Positions 1-5,456 of a stretch of DNA of 5,663 nucleotides are shown here, one piece after another; the stretch's first letter is position 1, and each line of letters begins with the position of its first letter. Origin of the DNA: Clostridium sp. UBA6758 (GTDB taxonomy: Bacteria; Bacillota; Clostridia; Clostridiales; Clostridiaceae); contig DKGY01000110.1 in assembly GCA_002453475.1 (NCBI GenBank), positions 1-5,663 on the forward strand, given 5' to 3'. The translations under genes were made by a program, and so were the position numbers. The notes under the pieces are model-generated. The model made no database searches. It worked only from the letters and a program-made list of their open reading frames with translations, and had not been told where the DNA came from.

Positions 1-474
1 TCCACCAGAAAACTCATGTGGATATTGCTTCATTCTGCTTTCTGGACTTGGTATACCAACTAGATGTAATAATTCTACAGCTTTTTTATGAGCTTCTTCT
101 TTAGTCATCTTCTTATGGATTCTAAGCGGCTCCATAATTTGATTTCCTATAGTCATAAGTGGATTCAAAGAAGTCATAGGATCTTGGAAAATCATAGATA
201 TTTCATTTCCTCTAATCTTAGACATATCTTCCTCACTGATAGATACTATATCCTTATCTTCAAATCTTACTTTTCCGTCTTTTACTTTACCATTATCATC
301 TAAAAGTCTCATAATAGACATCATTGTTACACTTTTGCCACTACCTGATTCTCCAACTATACCCATAACTTCACCATGTTCTAGATTAAATGAAACTCCT
401 CCTACAGCTTGCACTTCTCCAAATTGAGTATAGAAAGATGTTTTTAAATTATTTACTTCTAACAAATTATTCAT
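1..474 (-). CDS. oppD: Oligopeptide ABC transporter ATP-binding protein OppD (3' part missing)
   Basis: This is one of the two cytoplasmic ATPases that power the OppBC peptide channel. Only the first 158 residues are inside the window; the frame is open to position 1 and family members usually run to about 320-350 residues. Visible parts of the ABC domain, in order, are the Walker A motif GESGSGKS at residues 41-48, the Q-loop glutamine Q97 in IFQDPMTSLNP (a stretch typical of the OppD/DppD family), and FSGG at 155-158, the start of the ABC signature, where the window cuts the gene. Walker B, the H-loop and the C-terminal oligopeptide-transporter extension are not visible. The ATG at 472-474 is preceded by an AGGGGGTG ribosome site that overlaps the oppC stop codon, with only 11 bases between the genes. 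It could equally be named dppD or appD; substrate cannot be told from this piece. Confidence 0.93.
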   Translation of the reverse strand, partial: MNNLLEVNNLKTSFYTQFGEVQAVGGVSFNLEHGEVMGIVGESGSGKSVTMMSIMRLLDDNGKVKDGKVRFEDKDIVSISEEDMSKIRGNEISMIFQDPMTSLNPLMTIGNQIMEPLRIHKKMTKEEAHKKAVELLHLVGIPSPESRMKQYPHEFSGG

Positions 475-485
475 CCTTCCACCCC

Positions 486-1424
486 CTACTTCTTAACCTT
501 TGGATCTAGAGCATCTCTGAGCCCATCACCAAGCATATTAAATGAAAAAATCGTTATACATATAGCCAACGTCGGAAATAAAAGCTGATAAGGATATAAT
601 CTTAATGTAGATAAAGCATCATTAGCTAAAGTTCCCCATGATGCAAGTGGTGGCACTAATCCTAATCCAATAAAACTTAAGAAAGCTTCTGAAAATATCG
701 CAGTTGGAATTTGTAGTGTAAGAGTTACTATAATTGGTCCTAAACAATTTGGAATTAGATGCTTAAATAATATTCTCTTACCTTGAGCTCCTAAAGTTTT
801 AGCTGCTAAAATAAATTCTTGTTGTTTTAGTTGGAGTATTTCAGCTCTAACAATTCTAGCCATTCCTATCCAATAAGAAATAGCCAAAGCTACAATAATA
901 TTGAATAATCCACCCTTTTCTAAAATAACCATCAATAGTATTACGTATATAGTCATAGGTATAGAAGATATTATATCTACAATTCTCATCATAATATTAT
1001 CTACCCATCCACCTACAAGTCCAGCAATTCCACCATATATTATACCTATAAATAAATTTAATATAGATGCCACAAAACCAATTATTAAAGAATATCTAGC
1101 TCCATACATAACTCTTACAAACAAATCTCTTCCTAGTGAATCTGTTCCAAACCAATGCTCTGCAGATGGTCCCTGATTAGTAAGCATTAAGTTATTTGTT
1201 GTATAATCGTGTTTAGAAAACCAAGGAATAAATATAGCTCCTAGAGTTATAAGAATAACAAATATAAGCCCTACTATTGCTAGCTTATTTTTTTTAAGCT
1301 TTCTCCACGAGTCCTTCCAATAAGATACACTTGGTCGATTTATAGTATCTTTTTGTTTACTACCTTCATCTACAAAGACAAAATCCTTATCTAAAATTTT
1401 ATTAATTTCTTCATTAAATTCCAT
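486..1424 (-). CDS. oppC: Oligopeptide ABC transporter permease OppC
   Basis: This is an inner-membrane subunit that forms the peptide channel with OppB. The 312 residues match the usual family length. A hydrophilic N-terminal tail of about 45 residues leads into a first membrane helix (about 48-68), the arrangement of the OppC N-terminal domain. The conserved stretch WFGTDSLGRDLF (91-102) follows, then further helices at roughly 112-136, 147-168, 172-190, 228-248 and 280-298. The EAA coupling loop that contacts the ATPases is at about 203-226 (EFILAAKTLGAQGKRILFKH). The ATG at 1422-1424 has a near-perfect AGGAGGTGAT ribosome site seven bases upstream, whose first bases overlap the oppB TAG stop, so coupling to oppB translation is likely. 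The stop is TAG at 486-488. DppC is an alternative name; peptide length preference is not readable from the sequence. Confidence 0.95.
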   Translation of the reverse strand: MEFNEEINKILDKDFVFVDEGSKQKDTINRPSVSYWKDSWRKLKKNKLAIVGLIFVILITLGAIFIPWFSKHDYTTNNLMLTNQGPSAEHWFGTDSLGRDLFVRVMYGARYSLIIGFVASILNLFIGIIYGGIAGLVGGWVDNIMMRIVDIISSIPMTIYVILLMVILEKGGLFNIIVALAISYWIGMARIVRAEILQLKQQEFILAAKTLGAQGKRILFKHLIPNCLGPIIVTLTLQIPTAIFSEAFLSFIGLGLVPPLASWGTLANDALSTLRLYPYQLLFPTLAICITIFSFNMLGDGLRDALDPKVKK

Positions 1425-1435
1425 AACATCACCTC

Positions 1436-2365
1436 CTAGGCTTCAACATTTTCTAATTTAATTCTTGGATCTATAATTACATACATAATGTCCACAATTA
1501 AATTACATAGTATTAGAAGTGTACTATAGAATATAGTTACTCCAAGTATAGTTGTGTAATCTCTGTTTGTTATTGTAGTTACAAACTCTCTTCCCAGTCC
1601 TGGTATAGCAAATATCTTTTCTACTACAAAACTACCTGTTAATATACCTGCAATCAATGGACCTACATAGGTTACTATAGGAATTAATGTATTTCTAAGA
1701 GCATGCTTAAACATTATTCTTCTACCGTTAACTCCCTTTGCCTTTGCAGTTCTAATATAGTCTGATTTTAAAACTTCTAAGAGCTTTGATCTGGCAAGTC
1801 TAGATATAAATGCTATAGAATATCCCGCTAGAGCTATTGATGGTAAGATATAGCTCTTCCAACCATCTAGACCTGTTATAGGTACTAAGCTTAGTTTAAC
1901 TCCAAATATATACATTAATAATGTTGCTATAACAAAGCTCGGCAGTGTAACTCCCAGTGTAGCAAGTACCATACATATAGTATCTGGCCACTTATTATAT
2001 TTAAGAGCTGCAACTATTCCTAGAAGTATCCCTAAGACTAAGGAAATTACCACAGCTACTCCACCAAGTTTCGCAGATGCTGGGAAAGAATAACCTATTA
2101 TTTCTTGTACTTCTCTTCCTTTGTATTTCATACTTGGTCCTAGATCACCTTTAAGTAAGTCCTTTAAATACATTGAATATTGCTCACCTAAAGATTTATC
2201 TAATCCATATTTTGCTTCTAGACTAGCCTTTATTTCTGGTGGTAATGGTTTTTCACCATCAAAAGGTCCCCCAGGCATTAATCTCATTAAAAAAAATGTA
2301 GCAGTAATAACTATAAATATAGTTACTACACTTATACCTAGCCTTTTTAGAATGTACTTAATCAA
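1436..2365 (-). CDS. oppB: Oligopeptide ABC transporter permease OppB (TTG start)
   Basis: This is the partner channel subunit of OppC in the membrane. From the TTG the protein is 309 residues, beginning MIKYILKRLG, as OppB/DppB proteins typically do. Helix 1 spans about 9-28 and is followed by the OppB-type segment with MPGGPFDGEKPLPPE (about 30-44) in the extracytoplasmic loop. Further helices lie near 99-121, 134-155, 173-190, 228-248 and 274-298. The EAA loop is at about 202-225 (DYIRTAKAKGVNGRRIMFKH). An in-frame ATG exists at 2378-2380 and would give 314 residues. I reject it because it has no ribosome site, while the G-run it would translate (2370-2378) is a good site for the TTG. This is the first gene of the operon in the window; oppC follows after 11 bases. 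No oppA lies upstream. Confidence 0.93.
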   Translation of the reverse strand: MIKYILKRLGISVVTIFIVITATFFLMRLMPGGPFDGEKPLPPEIKASLEAKYGLDKSLGEQYSMYLKDLLKGDLGPSMKYKGREVQEIIGYSFPASAKLGGVAVVISLVLGILLGIVAALKYNKWPDTICMVLATLGVTLPSFVIATLLMYIFGVKLSLVPITGLDGWKSYILPSIALAGYSIAFISRLARSKLLEVLKSDYIRTAKAKGVNGRRIMFKHALRNTLIPIVTYVGPLIAGILTGSFVVEKIFAIPGLGREFVTTITNRDYTTILGVTIFYSTLLILCNLIVDIMYVIIDPRIKLENVEA

Positions 2366-2369
2366 ATTC

Positions 2370-2378
2370 TCACCCCCC
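2370..2378 (-). promoter_or_regulatory. Ribosome binding site that fixes the oppB start
   Basis: On the minus strand GGGGGGTGA ends four bases before the TTG at 2363-2365. This pairs well with the 16S 3' end, allowing G-U in place of A-U. The upstream in-frame ATG (2378-2380) overlaps this run and is preceded only by A/T. That supports TTG initiation and a 309-residue product. Confidence 0.75.
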
Positions 2379-2389
2379 ATTTTTTATAT

Positions 2390-2418
2390 GATATATATAT
2401 ATTGATTTATTCTCTCAA
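2390..2418 (-). promoter_or_regulatory. Candidate proximal promoter for oppBCD
   Basis: On the minus strand TTGAGA (2418-2413) is followed after 17 bases by TATATC (2395-2390). A transcript would start very close to the G-rich ribosome site, giving a leader of about 20 bases. The -10 falls in an alternating AT run, so chance is a serious alternative. The distal candidate at 2530-2557 competes with it. Confidence 0.3.
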
Positions 2419-2529
2419 TATTCCATTAATTTTTATTTAATACATTACTTTAAAATGATAAACTAATAACAACCTTCATATATATCTATATTGGACTATT
2501 TTCTAATGTGTTAACTTGCTTTATTTATC

Positions 2530-2557
2530 AATATAACTCTGTAATTATATTATTCAA
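2530..2557 (-). promoter_or_regulatory. Candidate distal promoter for oppBCD
   Basis: On the minus strand TTGAAT (2557-2552) and TATATT (2535-2530) are separated by 16 bases, resembling a sigma-A promoter. Use of this site would give an opp leader of roughly 155-160 bases. A 7-bp inverted repeat (AATATAA at 2530-2536 and TTATATT at 2545-2551) fills the -10 and most of the spacer, so a repressor could act here. The AT-rich background makes both elements tentative. Confidence 0.4.
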
Positions 2558-2576
2558 AAAAACAAAAGTGCCTTAA

Positions 2577-2591
2577 AATTTTTAGAAATCT
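2577..2591 (-). promoter_or_regulatory. CodY-box-like sequence upstream of opp
   Basis: AATTTTTAGAAATCT on the plus strand matches the CodY consensus AATTTTCWGAAAATT at 12 of 15 positions. CodY is the GTP- and branched-chain-amino-acid-responsive repressor of Firmicutes, and peptide permease operons are classic targets. The site ends about 20 bases upstream of the distal candidate -35. Three-mismatch matches also occur by chance in such AT-rich DNA, so this is suggestive only. Confidence 0.35.
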
Positions 2592-2608
2592 TCTCGAGAT
2601 ATTTAATC

Positions 2609-2628
2609 GCATTTCTATAAAGAAATGC
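2609..2628 (-). repeat. Perfect 8-bp inverted repeat (stem-loop) downstream of the amidohydrolase gene
   Basis: GCATTTCT (2609-2616) and AGAAATGC (2621-2628) are exact complements around a 4-base loop. The position, 55 bases past the amidohydrolase stop, fits a terminator or 3'-end stabilising hairpin. However, no U-run follows on either strand, so it is not a standard intrinsic terminator. Confidence 0.5.
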
Positions 2629-2682
2629 TCCCTAAACATCAATTTAAGACCTAATGCATTTTAAGACAACTCTTTTACAATA

Positions 2683-3927
2683 TTAATTTATACTTTTCTT
2701 TACAAAGGCACCTTCCTTCATAATCACCTGCATGTTACCACTTCTTATATCATGAATATCCTTTAACGGATTTCCATTCAATACAATAATATCAGCAAAC
2801 TTTCCTAACTCTAAAGTACCTGTTATATCATCAATTCTTAACATTTCTGCTCCATTTTTTGTAGCTGCTAAAATTACCTCCATATTGGTAAGTCCAGCTT
2901 TACAAAGAGTATACATCTCAGTGATTGCATATTCCCCATAAGGAGTTAAGCTACTACAGAAGGAATCTGAACCTACTGTTATTCTTATTCCCTTCTTATT
3001 GGCGTTTCGTAGATTACTTATTATACGGTTTAACTCCTTTTCAGCCACTGTATCTCCCTCATAATCATCTAAAATTTTTCTATAAGGAGGCTCGTACACC
3101 GTAAACCACTGATAGAAAAACTGTAAGGTTGGACAAAAGCTTATATTCTTTTCCTTCATTATTTCTAAGCACTCTTCATTTAATTCCTGACCATGGATTA
3201 TAGCAGAAACTCCAGCCTTACATGAATTTAAAGCCCCTTCATATCCTTCTGCATGAGACCAAACTGGTAAGCCAACCATGTTGCATTCATCTACTACCGC
3301 TTGTATCTCCTCCATACAATAATGAGAAGCCGCTTTAGCATCATGTCTCCATATTCCTCCTCCTGTAGACCATATTTTTATGGCATCAGGATTTTCACGA
3401 ATTCTTTTTCTTATAGCTTTACGTAGATCCCATGGTCCATCCACTCTTTCTGCCCATGGATGTGAATTCTCATTATATTCCAGTGGTAATTTATGCGAAT
3501 CCCCATGACCTGAAGTTCTGCAAAAACCTAATCCTGTTGCAACTATACGTGGTCCAGGTATTATTCCTTCTTCAATCATATTTCTAAGATGAATTCCAGA
3601 GCGGGAAATTTCCCCCACCGATGTTAGTCCATGCTCCAAAGCTTCTCTAGCTTGTGCAACAGCTACTATTGTCTTTTGTATCACAGGCTCTAATACCCAT
3701 TCTGTATCACTATCTGTTCTATTTCCACTAAAATGCAAATGAGAATCTATAAGTCCTGGCATAATAGTTTTTCCTGATATATCTATAACTTCACAATTCT
3801 CTTCTATGTCTTTCATAACTCCAGCATAAGTAATTTTCTTATTTTTAACAATGACTAAGGAATTTTCTATAGGCTCACCGCCTGTCCCATTTATTAAAAG
3901 CCCATGTATAAAAGCTATGCTTTTCAT
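2683..3927 (-). CDS. Metal-dependent amidohydrolase, Xaa-Pro/Xaa-Arg dipeptidase-like
   Basis: This is a probable cytoplasmic hydrolase of an amide or peptide bond, with a binuclear metal site on a TIM barrel flanked by a small beta-sandwich domain. The 414 residues match the family. All expected ligands are visible: HxH at H63/H65 (DSHLH), the lysine K184 (DAIKIWSTGG) that is usually carboxylated and bridges two metals, H225 (SHAEG), H245 (IIHG) and catalytic D321 (VGSD). The SGHGD stretch at 139-143 and the YxxEE-like region near 203-207 point to the subgroup that contains Xaa-Pro and Xaa-Arg dipeptidases (Met_dep_hydrolase_A). No signal peptide is seen. The ATG at 3925-3927 has an AGGGGGT ribosome site with suitable spacing. 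The gene sits alone between a terminator and the opp operon, so I infer a role in cleaving imported peptides. Imidazolonepropionase-like or N-acyl amino acid hydrolase activity is possible; exact substrate is unknown. Confidence 0.88.
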   Translation of the reverse strand: MKSIAFIHGLLINGTGGEPIENSLVIVKNKKITYAGVMKDIEENCEVIDISGKTIMPGLIDSHLHFSGNRTDSDTEWVLEPVIQKTIVAVAQAREALEHGLTSVGEISRSGIHLRNMIEEGIIPGPRIVATGLGFCRTSGHGDSHKLPLEYNENSHPWAERVDGPWDLRKAIRKRIRENPDAIKIWSTGGGIWRHDAKAASHYCMEEIQAVVDECNMVGLPVWSHAEGYEGALNSCKAGVSAIIHGQELNEECLEIMKEKNISFCPTLQFFYQWFTVYEPPYRKILDDYEGDTVAEKELNRIISNLRNANKKGIRITVGSDSFCSSLTPYGEYAITEMYTLCKAGLTNMEVILAATKNGAEMLRIDDITGTLELGKFADIIVLNGNPLKDIHDIRSGNMQVIMKEGAFVKKSIN

Positions 3928-4010
3928 ATTTTACCCCCTAAATTATACATATTATTAGTTTTTACTATGGATTTACTTTAACATATACCAATAGCTTACC
4001 TCAACTCATT

Positions 4011-4038
4011 ATTATACCATATATGTAAAATTAAACAG
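4011..4038 (-). promoter_or_regulatory. Probable promoter of the amidohydrolase gene
   Basis: On the minus strand a perfect TATAAT (4016-4011) is preceded by TG plus one base, forming an extended -10. A weak -35 (CTGTTT, 4038-4033) lies 16 bases upstream. Transcription would begin near 4004, giving a leader of about 77 bases before the ATG at 3927. It lies downstream of the dehydrogenase terminator, as expected for an independent unit. Confidence 0.55.
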
Positions 4039-4049
4039 GATTAATTTTA
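4026..4049. promoter_or_regulatory. Inverted repeat over the amidohydrolase -35 region (candidate operator)
   Basis: TAAAATTAA (4026-4034) and TTAATTTTA (4041-4049) are perfect 9-bp complements separated by 6 bases. The -35 (4033-4038) lies in one half-site edge and the spacer, so a bound dimer would block RNA polymerase. As RNA it would lie upstream of the predicted transcript start, so a DNA-level operator is more likely than a leader hairpin. The arms are almost pure A/T, which weakens the case. Confidence 0.4.
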
Positions 4050-4074
4050 TACTTTTTATAATTTATCTCATATC

Positions 4075-4114
4075 TAATAAAAATGAGCAGACAATAATTA
4101 TATTATCTACTCAT
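4075..4114 (-). terminator. Intrinsic terminator after the short-chain dehydrogenase gene
   Basis: On the minus strand a 13-bp stem (arms 4114-4102 and 4095-4083) with a 6-base loop is followed by TTTTTATT. Two positions are G-U pairs in minus-strand RNA but would be A-C mismatches in plus-strand RNA, so the element is built for minus-strand transcription. It begins about 38 bases past the dehydrogenase stop codon. Confidence 0.85.
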
Positions 4115-4152
4115 AGTATAAACTAACCAAATTGATTTAATTATAAAAGCTA

Positions 4153-5019
4153 TTAACTAGTTATAAATTGACCACCATTTATGTGAATAGTTTCTCCAGT
4201 TATAAATGAAGCTCCATCGCCAGCTAAGAATACATAGCTCTCTGCAATTTCAACAGGTTGCCCAGCTCTCTTAAATAAAGTATTACTGCCAAAAGTAGAT
4301 ACTTTGTTTGCATCAAAGGATGATGGTATAAGCGGAGTCCATACTGGACCTGGTGCCACTGCATTTACTCTTATACCTTTAATTGCTAATGATTTTGCTA
4401 AACTTCTAGTTAAAGCCGTCAAAGCTCCTTTAGTACAAGAATAATCTATTAAAGTTTCATTACCCTCATAAGCTGTTATAGAAGTAGTATATATTATAGA
4501 GTCTCCCTTCTTCATATGAAAAAGCACTTCCTTTGTTAAATAAAATGCTCCAAAGAAGTTTGTATCAAAGGTTTTATGTAACTGTTCACTAGTTATTTCA
4601 TTAATTTGTTGACATTCATGCTGTTCTGCTGAATTCGATACAAATATATTTATAACTCCATACTTTTCTATCACTTTTTTCATAGCGTCTTTACAGAAAT
4701 CTTCATTACCAATATCTCCAGATATAAGTAAACACTCTCCGCCTCTTTCTTCAATAAGTCTTTTAGTTTCATTAGCATCTTCATGTTCATTTAAATAAAT
4801 TATACATACCTTTGCCCCTTCTTTTGCATATAGTATAGAAACAGCCCTACCTATACCACTATCTCCTCCTGTAATTAAGGCTATTTTGCCCTTTAATCTG
4901 TTTGAAGTTTTGTGATAATCTTCTATTTCATAGATAGGTTTTGGTTCCATTTCACTTTCAATGCCTGGCTGTATATTTTGATGTTGAGGCTTAAACCCAA
5001 TTGGAAAATTGTAGTCCAT
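4153..5019 (-). CDS. Short-chain dehydrogenase/reductase, general stress protein 39 (YdaD/YhdF) type
   Basis: This is a cytoplasmic NAD(P)-dependent oxidoreductase with a Rossmann fold. The 288 residues include the N-terminal extension of about 40 residues with PGIESEM (18-24) and the EDYHK region, which marks the Bacillus GS39/YdaD/YhdF group. The cofactor loop is TGGDSGIG (50-57). Catalytic residues are N154, S180, Y193 and K197 (YSCTK), followed by VNAVAPGPVWTPL (218-230) and the C-terminal TGETIHINGG (274-283). The usual NNAG/NNAA motif reads SNSA (128-131), keeping one Asn. The ATG at 5017-5019 follows AAGGAG by seven bases. It lies 69 bases after the HMA-like gene and may be read from the same promoter, since no strong promoter is seen between them. 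Bacillus relatives are stress-induced; the substrate of this protein is unknown. Confidence 0.9.
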   Translation of the reverse strand: MDYNFPIGFKPQHQNIQPGIESEMEPKPIYEIEDYHKTSNRLKGKIALITGGDSGIGRAVSILYAKEGAKVCIIYLNEHEDANETKRLIEERGGECLLISGDIGNEDFCKDAMKKVIEKYGVINIFVSNSAEQHECQQINEITSEQLHKTFDTNFFGAFYLTKEVLFHMKKGDSIIYTTSITAYEGNETLIDYSCTKGALTALTRSLAKSLAIKGIRVNAVAPGPVWTPLIPSSFDANKVSTFGSNTLFKRAGQPVEIAESYVFLAGDGASFITGETIHINGGQFITS

Positions 5020-5040
5020 TTTAACACTCCTTATCTATAT

Positions 5041-5066
5041 AAAAAGTAATAGCTTAATTTCTATTA
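5041..5066 (-). terminator. Weak hairpin with T-run between the HMA-like and dehydrogenase genes
   Basis: On the minus strand TAATAG (5066-5061) pairs with CTATTA (5052-5047) around an 8-base loop. After one intervening C comes TTTTT (5045-5041). The stem is short and AT-rich, so at most partial termination is expected, leaving read-through into the dehydrogenase gene possible. Confidence 0.3.
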
Positions 5067-5088
5067 TCGCTTTCTTTATCTTTAGTTT

Positions 5089-5292
5089 TTACTTTACCGT
5101 ATACCCTGTATGGCAAATACAATCTTTAATTTCTTCTGGAGTTGCTGGACTATTATAATTTACTTCTACTGTACCTCTTCCTATATCAACACAAACCTGT
5201 TGTACACCTTCAATTTTGTCTAAAGAATTATTTAACTTAGTTCTACTTTCTGAATTTACTAATCCTGAAACATTGTAATGTACTGATTTCAT
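5089..5292 (-). CDS. Small HMA-fold (CopZ-like) protein lacking the CxxC metal site
   Basis: The 67 residues follow the beta-alpha-beta-beta-alpha-beta plan and length of CopZ and other heavy-metal-associated domains: strand 3-9, helix about 14-28 ending in KIEGV, strands 31-37 and 40-46, helix 51-61, and a final TGYTVK. Conserved HMA features such as the glycine before loop 1 (G10), EGV (28-30) and the GY near the end (63-64) are present. Loop 1, which carries GMxCxxC in metal chaperones, here reads GLVNSES with no cysteine. Cysteines instead occur at C34 and as CxCH (58-61) in helix 2. The usual copper-transfer role is therefore doubtful; a structural, redox or different metal role is possible. 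The ATG at 5290-5292 is preceded by GGAGGTAA. It is separated from the upstream gene by a terminator, so it should have its own promoter within 5293-5406. Confidence 0.8.
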   Translation of the reverse strand: MKSVHYNVSGLVNSESRTKLNNSLDKIEGVQQVCVDIGRGTVEVNYNSPATPEEIKDCICHTGYTVK

Positions 5293-5406
5293 TTTAATTT
5301 ACCTCCAATTATTAGTTTTCTAATATATTATCTTTTAAAAGAGCAATTTTTATTCATATGATTAATGATTCTAAATTATCCATTTTTTATTTTCTTAAAC
5401 TAATAT

Positions 5407-5438
5407 ATAAAAAAAGACGCTACATATGTAGCATCTTT
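5407..5438 (-). terminator. Intrinsic terminator after the DUF1858-type gene
   Basis: On the minus strand the arms 5438-5428 and 5423-5413 form an 11-bp stem with a 4-base loop, running straight into seven T (5415-5409) shared with the stem base. One pair is G-U in minus-strand RNA but A-C in the plus direction, so the orientation is minus. It begins 18 bases after the stop codon. Confidence 0.9.
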
Positions 5439-5456
5439 AAATCTCCTATTTTATTC

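Larger units (their letters stand above)
2366..2682. other. 317-base noncoding gap between the amidohydrolase gene and oppB
   Basis: I find no convincing gene here on either strand. Read on the minus strand it holds, in order, a perfect 8-bp stem-loop (2609-2628), the CodY-like box (2577-2591), a run of seven T (about 2556-2562), two candidate promoters and the oppB ribosome site. The stretch between 2420 and 2520 shows nothing beyond AT-rich sequence. I could not recognise a known riboswitch or T-box; in particular no T-box-like conserved element was seen. Confidence 0.6.

Noticed and set aside
88..303. Plus-strand open frame of 71 codons
   Set aside because: It lies entirely opposite oppD, which shows clear ABC ATPase motifs. 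Its translation is a run of Phe, Ile, Ser and His with no family features, and I see no ribosome site.
901..1176. Plus-strand open frame of 91 codons
   Set aside because: It is antisense to oppC, whose membrane helices and EAA loop are unmistakable. The hydrophobic look mirrors the membrane segments on the other strand.
2366..2380. Five extra N-terminal codons of oppB from the ATG at 2380
   Set aside because: There is no ribosome site before that ATG. The codons themselves form the G-rich site for the TTG at 2365, and OppB proteins begin with the MIKYILKRL-like segment.
2121..2405. Plus-strand open frame of 94 codons
   Set aside because: It is antisense to the start of oppB and its leader, with no recognisable motif and no good ribosome site.
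2548..2580. A T-run preceded by a possible hairpin as the amidohydrolase terminator
   Set aside because: The only stem I can draw next to the seven T is very short (about AAG/CTT, or A-T pairs with a large loop), so it does not meet the standard for an intrinsic terminator.
2592..2599. TCTCGAGA palindrome
   Set aside because: It is 8 bases long, its symmetry does not extend outward, and palindromes of this size occur by chance.
4047..4061. TTATA-5-TATAA inverted repeat
   Set aside because: A five-base A/T-only repeat has too little information to be distinguished from background.
5293..5406. Promoter for the HMA-like gene, with a GATAAT at 5327-5332
   Set aside because: One is expected after the terminator, and a GATAAT is present, but no reasonable -35 is found at the right distance in this very AT-rich stretch.
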